Source: Desulfonatronospira thiodismutans ASO3-1 (GTDB taxonomy: Bacteria > Desulfobacterota > Desulfovibrionia > Desulfovibrionales > Desulfonatronovibrionaceae). From it: a stretch of 64,000 nt of DNA. The number at the start of each line of letters is the position of its first letter. Within the stretch, counting starts at the first letter, position 1. The stretch covers positions 171,001 to 235,000 of the forward strand of contig NZ_ACJN02000001.1 of the NCBI RefSeq assembly GCF_000174435.1, given 5' to 3'. Below are positions 42,974 to 51,769 of this stretch, piece by piece. Under the pieces are notes generated by a model. That model was not told the origin of the DNA, ran no database searches, and saw nothing but the letters and a program-made list of their open reading frames with translations. Both the position numbers and the translations under genes were made by a program.

Positions 42974-43837
42974 ATGGAAAAAACAAAGGGAATTTTGATA
43001 ATTATCGGTGGGGACATGTCCATGCCGCCAGGAATGGACAACGGAGAAAACAGCAGTGATGCGGAGGTAGCCGAGACAGAGGGAGAGATCCTGACCAGAT
43101 TCTGCGGATTGTTATCCGGTATAAAATCACGCATCGAGATCATCCCCACCGCCTCAAGCATTCCTGAAAAAGCAGGCACCAGATACACAGAGGCCTTCAG
43201 CAGCCTGGGATTTAAAAATTGTGCAGTTATGGAAATAAGAACCCGGGAGCAAGCTCAAAGCCAGGACATGGTCCAGCGGGTACGCGAGGCTGAAGGTTTT
43301 CTTTTCACCGGCGGAGATCAGTTGCGGCTGACCACCATCCTGGGAGGCACTGATCTTCTGAATATCCTTGCCGAGCGTTATGTACGGGAGGCCGTGGTCA
43401 TCGCAGGAACCAGCGCCGGAGCCATGGCCATGTCCGACACCATGATCTATCAGGGAAGCAGCCAGGAGGCACTAAAAAAAGGCGAGGTCAAGTTCAGCAG
43501 CGGATTCGGGCTGTTGTCGAAAGTTATTATTGACACCCACTTCGTCAAACGCGGACGCATCGGTCGACTGTTTCAGGCTGTGGCCAGCAACCCCGGATGC
43601 CTGGGTATCGGCCTCGGGGAAGACACCGGCCTGCTGATCACTAAAGGGGAAACCCTGGAAGCCATAGGTTCGGGTCTGATCATCGTTGTGGACGGATCCA
43701 CTATCAAGTATACCAATATGGCCATGATCAACGAAGGTGAACTCATCTCCATTGAAAATCTGAGCGTTCATGTAATGGTTCCCGGAGACAAGCTGCTTTT
43801 GTCCCGGAGAAAATTCACTCCGGCCCTGGCTCAATAA
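42974..43837 (+). CDS. cphB: Cyanophycinase
   Basis: Serine exopeptidase (family S51) that degrades cyanophycin to beta-Asp-Arg dipeptides. The nucleophile is Ser147 in 'VIAGTSAGAMAMS'; other family segments are 'FTGGDQLRLTTIL', 'GFGLLSKVIIDTHFVKRGRIGRL' (outline) and 'GIGLGEDTGLL'. At 287 residues and with no signal peptide it is the cytoplasmic CphB type, acting on storage granules. AAAGGAA is six bases before the ATG. It faces away from cphA and is followed 38 bases later by ATP-grasp paralogue 3, probably on one transcript. Confidence 0.95.
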   Translation: MEKTKGILIIIGGDMSMPPGMDNGENSSDAEVAETEGEILTRFCGLLSGIKSRIEIIPTASSIPEKAGTRYTEAFSSLGFKNCAVMEIRTREQAQSQDMVQRVREAEGFLFTGGDQLRLTTILGGTDLLNILAERYVREAVVIAGTSAGAMAMSDTMIYQGSSQEALKKGEVKFSSGFGLLSKVIIDTHFVKRGRIGRLFQAVASNPGCLGIGLGEDTGLLITKGETLEAIGSGLIIVVDGSTIKYTNMAMINEGELISIENLSVHVMVPGDKLLLSRRKFTPALAQ

Positions 43838-43875
43838 GCTTTCATTCAACCAATACAACTATCTAAGCACAGAAC

Positions 43876-45303
43876 ATGAAAAAAAATATCTTTGTCATAG
43901 GTCTGGACGATTTCAATCTGGGCATGATCAGCTCGGTGAAAAATGCAGAAGGCTATAACTTCATCGGTCTCTTGGACATTCATGCCCTTATTGACAGCGG
44001 ACTTTACCGGTTAAGCGACATGCTTGAGCTGGCCGAACAACAGCTCAGGGAATTCAAGGGGACCATTGATGCCATTGTGGGGTATACTGATTTTCCGGTC
44101 AGCACCATGGTGCCCATTCTCTGTGAGAAGTTCAATGTGCCCGGCCCCTCCCTGGAAAGCGTCCTGAAATGCGAGCACAAGTACTGGAGCCGTCTGGAAC
44201 AGAAAAAGGCCATCCCGGAGCACATACCGGCCTTTACCGAATTCGATCCCTTTGATGACCAGGCCCTGGACCGGATTTCCCTTGAATATCCCTTCTGGAT
44301 CAAGCCCATAAAATCCACTGCTTCGCAGCTGGGCTTCCGCATCAACAGCCGCAAGGACTTTAAGCGGGCCGTGGCAGTCATCAGGGAAAAAATCGGGCTG
44401 TTCAAGCCCTTTGACTACCTCCTGGATATGGTCAAGCTCCCACCTGAGGTGGTCAGGGTCAAGAGCTCCCACTGTGTTGCCGAACAGATCATTTCCGGGC
44501 ACCAGTGCACCCTGGAAGGATACGTGCACAATAAAGAAGTGCTCACCTACGGCATTATCGACTCCATCCGCGAGCCCAACAGGACTACCTTTGCCCGTTA
44601 CCAGTATCCCTCCCGTCTGCCCAGAAAAGTACAGGAGGAGATGTCCAGGATCAGCGAAAGGGTCATAAAACAGGTGGACCTGGATCACTCCGCCTTCAAC
44701 CTGGAATTCTTCTGGAATGAAAAAAAGGACAAAATCTGGTTCCTGGAGATCAATACCCGCATCCCCCAGTCCCACAGCGATCTCTTTGTCAAGGTGGACG
44801 GTGTGTCCAATCACCAGATCATGCTGGATGTAGCCCTGAACCGGGATCCTGCGTTTCCCAGACGCCAGGGCAGATTCCGGGTGGCGGGCAAATTTTTCCT
44901 GAGGGAGTATCAGGACAAACTGATTACCGGCATCCCCACCAGAGAAGATCTTGAAGATCTAAGCAACAGGATCCCCGGAACCTTGGTGGACGTACAGGGA
45001 AAAGTGGGCATGAAGCTCTCGGACATTCCGGAACAGGACAGCTACAGCTATGCCTCTGCCTTTATCTATCTTGGTGCCGACAGTCAGAAGGATCTTCTGG
45101 AAAAATTCAGAAAGTGCCGGGAAATGATCAGATTTCAGTATCAGGACCTGACCATTCCGACAGTCTCCCCCAAAAAGATCCAGGAGCAGGCCCCGGAAAC
45201 CGAGCCCAGGGTGGCCATTCAGGTACTGACTTCTCCCATGGAGCTGCCGGTGCAGGAAGATACGCCCATGGCGGGCGGGGTGCAGGATATGACCAGGCCG
45301 TGA
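43876..45303 (+). CDS. ATP-grasp ligase-like protein, paralogue 3
   Basis: Third and longest member of the ATP-grasp family in this window (475 residues). The core matches the others: 'IFVIGLDDFNLG', 'FWIKPIKSTASQLG', 'QCTLEGYVHNKE', 'DLDHSAFNLEFFW' and 'FLEINTRIPQSH' in the metal-binding strand. It adds a C-terminal tail of about 50 residues rich in Pro, Glu and Thr that is probably disordered. It sits directly after cyanophycinase, which links this family to cyanophycin turnover by context only. The start ATG has no strong RBS; translation may depend on cphB. Substrate and product are unknown. Confidence 0.8.
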   Translation: MKKNIFVIGLDDFNLGMISSVKNAEGYNFIGLLDIHALIDSGLYRLSDMLELAEQQLREFKGTIDAIVGYTDFPVSTMVPILCEKFNVPGPSLESVLKCEHKYWSRLEQKKAIPEHIPAFTEFDPFDDQALDRISLEYPFWIKPIKSTASQLGFRINSRKDFKRAVAVIREKIGLFKPFDYLLDMVKLPPEVVRVKSSHCVAEQIISGHQCTLEGYVHNKEVLTYGIIDSIREPNRTTFARYQYPSRLPRKVQEEMSRISERVIKQVDLDHSAFNLEFFWNEKKDKIWFLEINTRIPQSHSDLFVKVDGVSNHQIMLDVALNRDPAFPRRQGRFRVAGKFFLREYQDKLITGIPTREDLEDLSNRIPGTLVDVQGKVGMKLSDIPEQDSYSYASAFIYLGADSQKDLLEKFRKCREMIRFQYQDLTIPTVSPKKIQEQAPETEPRVAIQVLTSPMELPVQEDTPMAGGVQDMTRP

Positions 45304-45435
45304 CAGTTGCGCACCTGTACCGGAAAATTTTCGGCAGGATACCAAAGCAACCCCCTCTTGCACACAGGCTGCCGTAGCGGCTGATTGCCCCTGACCCAGA
45401 CAATGGACTTTCACAAGCGATAAAAGACATGGCAT

Positions 45436-46353
45436 CTATTGCCAGGCACCAGGAGGGCCGAACATGGCCGCTCGTCCCATCCCCCCTTCACGGACCAGGC
45501 CCCGGAACATACCCTGAGTGGTAAAGGAAATGGAAAAACGGCCTGCTGTATCCAGAGCGATTATCCCGCCTTTTCCTCCAAGATTTCTGATATTTTCCAG
45601 AACTGCCGAAACGGCCGCTTCCAGAGAAAAACCGCCGATCTCCACCAGGCAGGCGATGCGCTTGGCCGCTGCCCGGCGCAGAAAAAACTCTCCTTCTCCT
45701 GTGCAGCTGACGGCGCAGGCGGCGTTGTCCGCATAGACCCCTGCCCCGATAACAGGCGAATCTCCCACGCGGCCGTACTGCTTTAAGGGGATGCCCCCGG
45801 TGGACGAGGCTGATGCCAGATTACCCGCCCTGTCTAAACAGACGGCACCAACCGTTCCAAACTTTTCCCCGGCCTGCTTTTTGGCTGCAAGGTACTCTTC
45901 CCTGCGCCTGGAGGTTTGAAAATATGCAGGGGCCGCACTTTCCAGGCCATGGATATGGGCAAAGCGCTCCGCGCCCGTGCCCATGAGCAGGACATGAGAA
46001 GATTTCTTCAGCACCAGGGCTGCAGCCTGCACCGGGTTTTTGATGCCGGTTACACCGGCCACAGCCCCGGCGGAAAGATCTTTGCCCCTCATGACGGATG
46101 CATCCATTTCTATCGTCCCATCGTGAGCAAATACTGATCCGCGCCCGGCATTGAACAGGGGGCAGTCTTCCAGAACTTCCACTGCAGCACAGACCGCATC
46201 CAGCCCATTACCGCCGCCTTCAAGAACCACCCGCCCTGCTGCGAGGCTCTTGTGCAGATAATCCAGGTATTCATGCTCAGCTTCAGGACCGTAGCGCTCC
46301 GGAATAATGTCTTCACAGCCGGCATGGATCACAAGGGTATATTTTACAGCCAT
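45436..46353 (-). CDS. iaaA: Isoaspartyl peptidase / L-asparaginase (Ntn hydrolase)
   Basis: Plant-type asparaginase family precursor (305 residues) that self-cleaves before the nucleophile Thr167 in 'KFGTVGAVCLD'. 'GGGNGLDAVCAAVEVLED', 'NAGRGSVF', 'EMDASVMRG' and 'GEGEFFLR' fit the family. Enzymes of this type hydrolyse beta-aspartyl dipeptides, and beta-Asp-Arg from cyanophycinase is a known substrate. Together with cphA and cphB it supplies the last step, giving free Asp and Arg. It is convergent with ATP-grasp paralogue 3. Confidence 0.92.
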   Translation of the reverse strand: MAVKYTLVIHAGCEDIIPERYGPEAEHEYLDYLHKSLAAGRVVLEGGGNGLDAVCAAVEVLEDCPLFNAGRGSVFAHDGTIEMDASVMRGKDLSAGAVAGVTGIKNPVQAAALVLKKSSHVLLMGTGAERFAHIHGLESAAPAYFQTSRRREEYLAAKKQAGEKFGTVGAVCLDRAGNLASASSTGGIPLKQYGRVGDSPVIGAGVYADNAACAVSCTGEGEFFLRRAAAKRIACLVEIGGFSLEAAVSAVLENIRNLGGKGGIIALDTAGRFSISFTTQGMFRGLVREGGMGRAAMFGPPGAWQ

Positions 46354-46497
46354 TAAACGGTTCTGCCTTTTCCTTAATAAAGATTCAGATTATCTCTGTC
46401 ACGCCCTGGCAAAAAAGTGAGTTCTTACGTTTAAGCCTGCCGAACTCTCGGGCCTATGATTTAGTTGTGCCTGCTGTAATAAAGCATAACGGTAACG

Positions 46498-48519
46498 TTA
46501 CACATGATCCCTGGGTATCTCGCACAGCCAGTTGCGCGAGAACACCCTTTCATCCCCGTGATAGGCATCCATCTCCGCATGTACCCGGAAATGGGTTTCA
46601 GAGCAGGTGAGAACAGTTCTGGTCACTGTCTCGACAGACCATTCTCCGCGCTGGAAGCGCCTGAACCAGAGGGTCTCGCCGCGCACGGAAACAAAGTCAT
46701 CGTCTTGGAAAGTATACCATTCATTGGCCCGGTTGGTAACTGTCCAGTCCATATCCTCAAAACGAACAGCGCCTTCATCAATGACAACTTCCAGGGTGGA
46801 CTCATCATGGGCCAGATCCCTGATGACCCGCCACCTGTGCCGCCTGGGTTCCAGCTGACTGGTCCTTATGGCCGGTGCTCCTTCCGGCTCCAGAAACGGG
46901 CGCAGCTTGTCATCCTCATGGATTGCCTCCCGCACAGGCAGTTCCAGACGGCTCAGGCCGGCAAAAATTGTAAGGCGCACCGGTCTGGGAGAAGGCCAGG
47001 CCAGGGGCCAGTAAGAAGTGGATATGGATACTCGCAGCCGGTTCCCGGCCGGAAAACGCTGGGCTATGTTGTTCAACTGGACGCGCACCCTGTATGAGTG
47101 CCCGGGCTCAAGCAACCCAGGCGTCTCATGGCTCTCGCGGTGACAAAGGTTCAGCAGGCCGTAAGTGACCCGGGTGGCCTTGTCATCAGGAGCAACATCC
47201 GAAAGACGCACCGCTATCATGGCCACGGCTTCGCTTGCGGAAAGCTCCAATTCCAGCACAGGAGCTCCCAGAATCTCCAGGGGAGTCTCCAGAGGAGCAG
47301 TCTCAAAAATCAGGGCTCCACCGTCATCTTCACGCTGGTCATGGGGCAGGTCCGGAGGCGCAGCGTAGGAACACCATTTGCCTGCAAAAAGGCCTACACT
47401 CAGTGGGGATTGAATGGTCATGTACACCTTTGTTTCGGGCTTCTCCTCCAAAAGCAGATGTCCAGGATGCAGGTGGTATGTTAGAATATTTATATTCTCC
47501 GAGGGCCACTCTGGCTCAGCCACCCAGCGACCGGGACGCTTTTTGTACAGGGGGCTGGGAGGAACGCTGTCCTGCATCCAGACCCGCAGCATGGGCTCCT
47601 GCATGAGCCCGGTTTCTTTTCCCTTGAGCCAGGTATCCCACCAGCGCAGCGCTTCCTGCAGAAATCCAATGGCCGGACCCGGTACGCCGAAATGCGGATA
47701 CTTATGGCTCCAGGGACCGATAAGCCCTTTGCGCGGAACGCTGAGCCCGCTTAGAAGCCTGAACACGGCATTGGTGTATCCGTCGGCCCAGCCGCTGACA
47801 GCCATGACCGGGCACTTGATACGGGAAAAATCCTCGCAGACAGAGCCGTGTTTCCAGAAATCATCCCTGCGCTGATGACTGAGCCAGTTTTTAAGCCACA
47901 ACCCGCTGCCGTCCAGTCGCTCAAGCCACATCTCTTTCCATTTGTCCCCAACCAGGTCCGGGTCCGGCGGACAGGAATTATATGCAAACATGGTCGAGGC
48001 CCAGGAAAGGTTGTCTCCCAGAAGGCAGCCACCCATATAATGCACATCGTCGGCGTAACGGTCATCTGTTGAGCACACAGTGATTATGGCCTTGAGCTGA
48101 GGCGGCTGCAGAGCGGCGATCTGCAGGGAGTTGAACCCGCCCCAGGAAATGCCCATCATGCCGATGGACCCGTTGCACCAGGGCTGAGCAGCAATCCAGG
48201 CCAGAACTTCCACTCCATCGTCAAGCTCCTGCTGCAGGTATTCATCCCTTAGTACGCCCTGGGATTCCCCTGCTCCGCGCAGGTCCACCCGCAGACAGGC
48301 ATAGCCGTAACCGGCCAGATAGCCCTGGGTTATGGAATCACTTACTGCTTCAAAGTCCCGCTTGCGGTATGGAATATATTCCAGGATGGCCGGGACCGGC
48401 TCTTTGTCAGCGCAGAGGGGGATCCAGATTTTGGCAGCCAGACGGGTTCCGTCGGACAGAAAAATGTACTCGTTTTCCAGCACCCTGACTTTTTCAGGGA
48501 AGGAGGTAATGGTTTTCAT
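46498..48519 (-). CDS. CocE/NonD-type alpha/beta hydrolase (X-Pro dipeptidyl-peptidase S15 family)
   Basis: A 673-residue protein with an alpha/beta hydrolase core carrying the nucleophile elbow 'GMMGISWGGFNS' near residue 126, a probable acid in 'GWADGYTNA' near 245 and His in 'GPWSHKYP' near 274, followed by a C-terminal jelly-roll X-Pro domain ('RVQLNNIAQRFPAGNRLRVSIS'-type region, 480-670). It is cytoplasmic (no signal peptide). Members hydrolyse X-Pro dipeptides, esters or amides such as cocaine ester and glutaryl-cephalosporin, so the substrate cannot be named. A peptidase role next to the cyanophycin degradation genes would be consistent, but is inference. Confidence 0.85.
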   Translation of the reverse strand: MKTITSFPEKVRVLENEYIFLSDGTRLAAKIWIPLCADKEPVPAILEYIPYRKRDFEAVSDSITQGYLAGYGYACLRVDLRGAGESQGVLRDEYLQQELDDGVEVLAWIAAQPWCNGSIGMMGISWGGFNSLQIAALQPPQLKAIITVCSTDDRYADDVHYMGGCLLGDNLSWASTMFAYNSCPPDPDLVGDKWKEMWLERLDGSGLWLKNWLSHQRRDDFWKHGSVCEDFSRIKCPVMAVSGWADGYTNAVFRLLSGLSVPRKGLIGPWSHKYPHFGVPGPAIGFLQEALRWWDTWLKGKETGLMQEPMLRVWMQDSVPPSPLYKKRPGRWVAEPEWPSENINILTYHLHPGHLLLEEKPETKVYMTIQSPLSVGLFAGKWCSYAAPPDLPHDQREDDGGALIFETAPLETPLEILGAPVLELELSASEAVAMIAVRLSDVAPDDKATRVTYGLLNLCHRESHETPGLLEPGHSYRVRVQLNNIAQRFPAGNRLRVSISTSYWPLAWPSPRPVRLTIFAGLSRLELPVREAIHEDDKLRPFLEPEGAPAIRTSQLEPRRHRWRVIRDLAHDESTLEVVIDEGAVRFEDMDWTVTNRANEWYTFQDDDFVSVRGETLWFRRFQRGEWSVETVTRTVLTCSETHFRVHAEMDAYHGDERVFSRNWLCEIPRDHV

Positions 48520-48659
48520 GGGCTCACCTGCAGTAAAAAAATTTCAAATTATATGACGCACTGGAAATACATGAGCATGACCAGGTGGGCTGGTCAGGTA
48601 CTTCCCCCTGGTTTTCTTTACTGCCGGGCATAGAATAAAGCAAGTGGATTTGTATTTTT

Positions 48660-48921
48660 GTAACTATTCACCATCTGATAAAATTGGTCAATCTATGCGC
48701 ACCGCTGATATCCAGGGTCCGGGGGCTTTGCAAACTGGGCGTAAACTGTCTGAACGACGTAGGAAGCGTTAATCAAAACCGTAAAACACCGAACTTTATT
48801 TAAAGCATGTTATCAAGGTTATTCTGGCTTAAAAACCCGTGTATAGGTTTTGATTTACGCTTCCTTGGAGTGAGTTTTTACGTCCTGTTTGCAAAGTCCA
48901 CGGACCCTGGTAAATAGTTAC
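48660..48921 (+). mobile_element. MITE-like inverted-repeat element, copy 2
   Basis: 262 bases in the same orientation as copy 1. Outer ends are GTAACTATTCACCA and its partner TGGTAAATAGTTAC; the inner pair runs from CCAGGGTCC (48712) to GGACCCTGG (48910), and the long arms 'GGGGGCTTTGCAAACTGG' and 'GGAAGCGTTAATCAAAACC' have complementary partners. The right end stops 11 bases from the AOR gene's stop codon. The remaining spacer 48520-48659 has no visible gene. Confidence 0.72.
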
Positions 48922-48932
48922 GTTTTTTTGCC

Positions 48933-50810
48933 TTATGAAAGCCCAAGCCTGCTCCTGGTTGCCGGTGTCGGGACACCCGTATCCAGGTCCCATCCTCTGA
49001 GGCTGTAGTATTGCGTAAGCAGGGCCTCGTATTTATCCCTGTCCAGACGTTCTCCCCTGGAAGGCCCGTTCTTCACAGGCTCCTGCATAAGCCGCTTCGG
49101 CGGATAATCATCTTTTCTGCCCAGTCCTTCCCTGCAGTTAAACATCCGCTCCAGGTTCCAGATCCTCTCCCCGGCCCGCCTTAGATCCTGGACATCTCCC
49201 GACCATCCTGTGGCTGTGGACAGCAACCTGTGAAAATGGGCGGGCAGGACGGGTTTTAATGCGATTCCCTCCAGCTTGCACAGCCCCAGGGAGTCCACTA
49301 CGCAGTGCCAGTCCTCCTGCCAGGCCATGAGCCCGGCTTTGGTTTCATACTTAAGCCAGTATTTATCTCCAGGCTCAATGCCCAGCTCACTCTTGAGAAT
49401 ATGTGCATATACATCCGGTGCCACCTCTAAAAGACAGAGCCCTTTTAAGTGATCTCCGCCTCTGGGGGAAACGGCAAAGGCCATGGCCATGCCCTTTGTT
49501 CCGCGCACATCCACAGCCGGGTAATCCAGGCCTTTGCTGTGCACCACAAGATCCTGTCCTCCGAGTATGCGCGCAGCCCTCCAGGCCCCTTGGGCCAGAA
49601 TATCACCCCCGTCCTGTCTGGCGGCTATTCTATGGATGGCCTGTATCATGGCCTGATGGTTGCCGAAGCCAAGACCGTCCAGACCCAGATCTCTGGCGGA
49701 AAAAACCCCTTTATCCACGCACTCCATGGCCCAGGCCAGGACGTTGCCGGTGCTTATGGTGTCCAGGCCAAGCCTGTTGCAGAGCATGTTGGCATGCAGC
49801 ACTGCTTCCAGGTCGGAATTGCCGCACTTGGAGCCGAACGCCGAGATGGATTCATATTCCGGGCCTTCGCCCTTAGTTCCGGCATAAGGTCCCTCTTGTA
49901 CACTGCAGTAGCGGCTGCAGCTTACCGGGCAGTTGAAACAGCCTTTGTTTCTTTGGACGTAATTATCCTTGAGGTTTTCTCCGGAAAAGTTGGAGGAGGC
50001 TTCAAAGACGGATTCCTGAAAATTTCTTGTGGGTAAAAAGCCCATACCTTGGGCCAGGGGAGTAATGGCTCAGGTGCCGTAGGAACTGGCCTGTTCATAA
50101 AGAGGATCTCCCAGGATACTTGCCTGCACTTCCTGTACAGCCTCTGTAAAGGCTGCGGGCTCAAAAATATCCACTCCCCTGTCCCCGCGCACAGCCACTG
50201 CCTTGAGATTCTTGGAACCCATGACAGCTCCGGGTCCGCAGCGTGCAGCGGCCCGGCCCAGATTGCATATCACCGCGGACATGAGCACCATGTTTTCTCC
50301 GGCCGGTCCGATACAGGCCACCTGGGCCGTTCTCTCGCCCAGCTCCTGTCTAATGCCTGCGTCTGCTTCCCAGGTATCCAGGCCCCACAGGTGCCGGGCA
50401 TCCTTTATCCGCACCTGGTCGTTGTCTATCCACAGGTAGACGGGATGAGCCGCCTTGCCGGTGATTACCAGGTGATCAAATCCGGCCATTTTAAACTCAG
50501 GCCCGAAATGCCCGCCGCAGTTGGAGTCGGCGAAAATTCCGGTAAGAGGCGACTTGAAGGTCAGGCTGAAACGCCCGGAGCAAGGTGCGGGCGTACCTCC
50601 CAGAGGGCCGACCCCGAATATGAGCGGGGCTTGGTGAGACAAAGGGTCCATTCCGGGATAAGTCATGTCCATGAGCAGCCTGGCCCCGCTGCCGGACTGA
50701 CCCAGATAGTCCCGGACCAGGTCCCTGGGCAGCTCTTGTGTTTTGACCTGCATGCTGTTCAGGTCCACGTAGAGAATCCTGCCGCACCACCCGTACCATT
50801 TATCCCGCAT
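48933..50810 (-). CDS. AOR-family tungsten/molybdenum aldehyde ferredoxin oxidoreductase, with an in-frame TGA
   Basis: The reading frame holds one TGA (50072-50070) and is otherwise open for 626 codons, the normal AOR length. Before the TGA: 'GWCGRILYVDLN', 'RFSLTFKSPLTG', 'DSNCGGHFGPE' and 'CIGPAGEN', the N-terminal pterin-binding domain. After it: 'GFLPTRNFQ', the [4Fe-4S] ligands 'CFNCPVSC', 'EYESISAFGSKCGNSD' and 'LGLDTISTGN'. The family oxidises aldehydes to acids with ferredoxin. The TGA follows 'SSYGT', in a loop of variable sequence. Either it is read as selenocysteine (a hairpin with an AGGTA loop follows at the right distance) or the gene carries a nonsense mutation. The start ATG at 50810 overlaps the ferredoxin gene by 11 bases. 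It lies behind a cobalamin riboswitch. Confidence 0.75.
50039..50072 (-). promoter_or_regulatory. In-frame TGA and SECIS-like hairpin in the AOR gene
   Basis: After TGA (50072-50070) come 14 bases, then GGCCCA (50055-50050) pairs with TGGGCT (50044-50039, one G-U) around loop AGGTA. The loop starts 20 bases after the TGA, within the usual 16-37 range, and carries the GGU seen in E. coli fdhF. The same geometry occurs at 21019-21056. Confidence 0.4.
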
Positions 50811-51096
50811 CCCGGACCTCCTCTTTTTCCACTTGCAAAGCTTCGAACAGACAGGCAGTAACACATGCCGGCTCCAGCAGGGATCCGGCCCCCGGGGCCT
50901 GCTTGCCGCAAAATTTTTCCTGGCATTCCATGTTCAAAAGCGGGTATTCACTGCCTGCTTCCTCGTCCTTAATGATATGAATACCCGCCCGCCTGGGGTT
51001 AAAAGGCGGCTTATCCCACCAGGCGCAGGCCGTCTCGCAGGCCCTGCAGCCCCGGCATTTCTCAGGGACTATATTTATCTTTACCACCAGATCCAT
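50800..51096 (-). CDS. Ferredoxin-like [4Fe-4S] protein, partner of AOR
   Basis: A 98-residue iron-sulfur protein with 'CRGCRACETAC' near residue 14, isolated cysteines in 'MECQEKFCGKQ' and 'PACVTACLF' near the end, which resembles the polyferredoxin subunits (AorA/HycB-like) next to AOR genes. It probably moves electrons from the tungsten enzyme to the cell's ferredoxin or quinone pool. The 3' end overlaps the AOR start by 11 bases, so the two are co-translated. It is the first gene after the cobalamin riboswitch. Confidence 0.85.
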   Translation of the reverse strand: MDLVVKINIVPEKCRGCRACETACAWWDKPPFNPRRAGIHIIKDEEAGSEYPLLNMECQEKFCGKQAPGAGSLLEPACVTACLFEALQVEKEEVRDAG

Positions 51097-51141
51097 TTCA
51101 CCTCCATTGTATTAAAAATCCAACGATCAATCAGTTGCACA

Positions 51142-51188
51142 CAAAAAAATCCCCGGGCTGGCATACAACTATGCCCTCCCGGGGATTT
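51142..51188 (-). terminator. Terminator between the cobalamin riboswitch and the ferredoxin-AOR genes
   Basis: On the minus strand AATCCCCGGG..GGCATA pairs with TATGCC..CCCGGGGATT (short internal mismatch AG/AG, loop GTTG) followed by TTTTTTT. It fits a transcription-terminating expression platform for the riboswitch just upstream. Confidence 0.9.
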
Positions 51189-51208
51189 ACCATCTCCCTT
51201 CAGGTGAA

Positions 51209-51390
51209 AACAAACCGCGGCAGGTCTTCTGGCTCGTGGATCAGCTTACTCTCCGCGCCTTCCCCTGAAATTTGCCATTCCCCGAAGATACCGGGAAATA
51301 TGTCTCAAAGTGGCTGAATGCGGATTTCATCCCCACTGACAGCGGCGGGACCGCGCCGGACTTGCACCGGCTTCCCTTTTAAGGCCTTAC
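51209..51390 (-). ncRNA. Cobalamin riboswitch
   Basis: Read on the minus strand: AAAGGGAAGCCGGTGCAAG, then TCCGGCGCGGTCCCGCC, CGCTGTCAG, a variable arm, and finally GCCAGAAGACCTGCC. These are the conserved core blocks of the adenosylcobalamin (B12) riboswitch in the right order over about 180 bases. The following intrinsic terminator suggests that B12 lowers transcription of the ferredoxin-AOR genes. Confidence 0.93.
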
Positions 51391-51444
51391 GGCCACCACA
51401 GATTGTAAAATGCGCAAGATTTGACAGCAGGGTGCACCAAGCTG

Positions 51445-51589
51445 TCTGAAAAAAACAGATACCCAATCGTCTGCAATGGGTCAACTCCCTGCAAACAGCT
51501 AAGTTGAGCTTGTCTTCTTTCCGCTATTAAGTTATTTTTACCACTCATCCTTACAATCGCCTTTATTTTATCATTATGGGTATCTTACT
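51445..51589 (+). repeat. 144-bp direct repeat, left copy (MITE-like)
   Basis: Nearly identical to 53779-53922 in the same orientation (a handful of differences). Each copy starts near GATACCCAATCG and ends at ATTATGGGTATC, an inverted pair of about nine bases, like the ends of a small non-autonomous element. The two copies bracket the hypothetical-Fic gene pair. Confidence 0.8.
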
Positions 51590-51769
51590 GCCGTGGCTAT
51601 TCAGCAGGCTTACCGGCACGTCTTCTATCCCAGCCGGAATCATGTGTAAGGAGCAGATGTAGACTTGGGACATACAGTTATAGAGGTCCAGACTGCCTCG
51701 GAAACTCCAGGCAATGGACAAAAACAGGACCGGAGCCTGCTTTGTACTGGCTAATGCGGAGGCATCCTC

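Noticed and set aside
48933..50864. Two separate genes for an AOR N-terminal and C-terminal half
   Set aside because: Both parts are in the same frame, split only by one TGA, and neither half would be a full enzyme; a single interrupted or recoded gene is the simpler reading.
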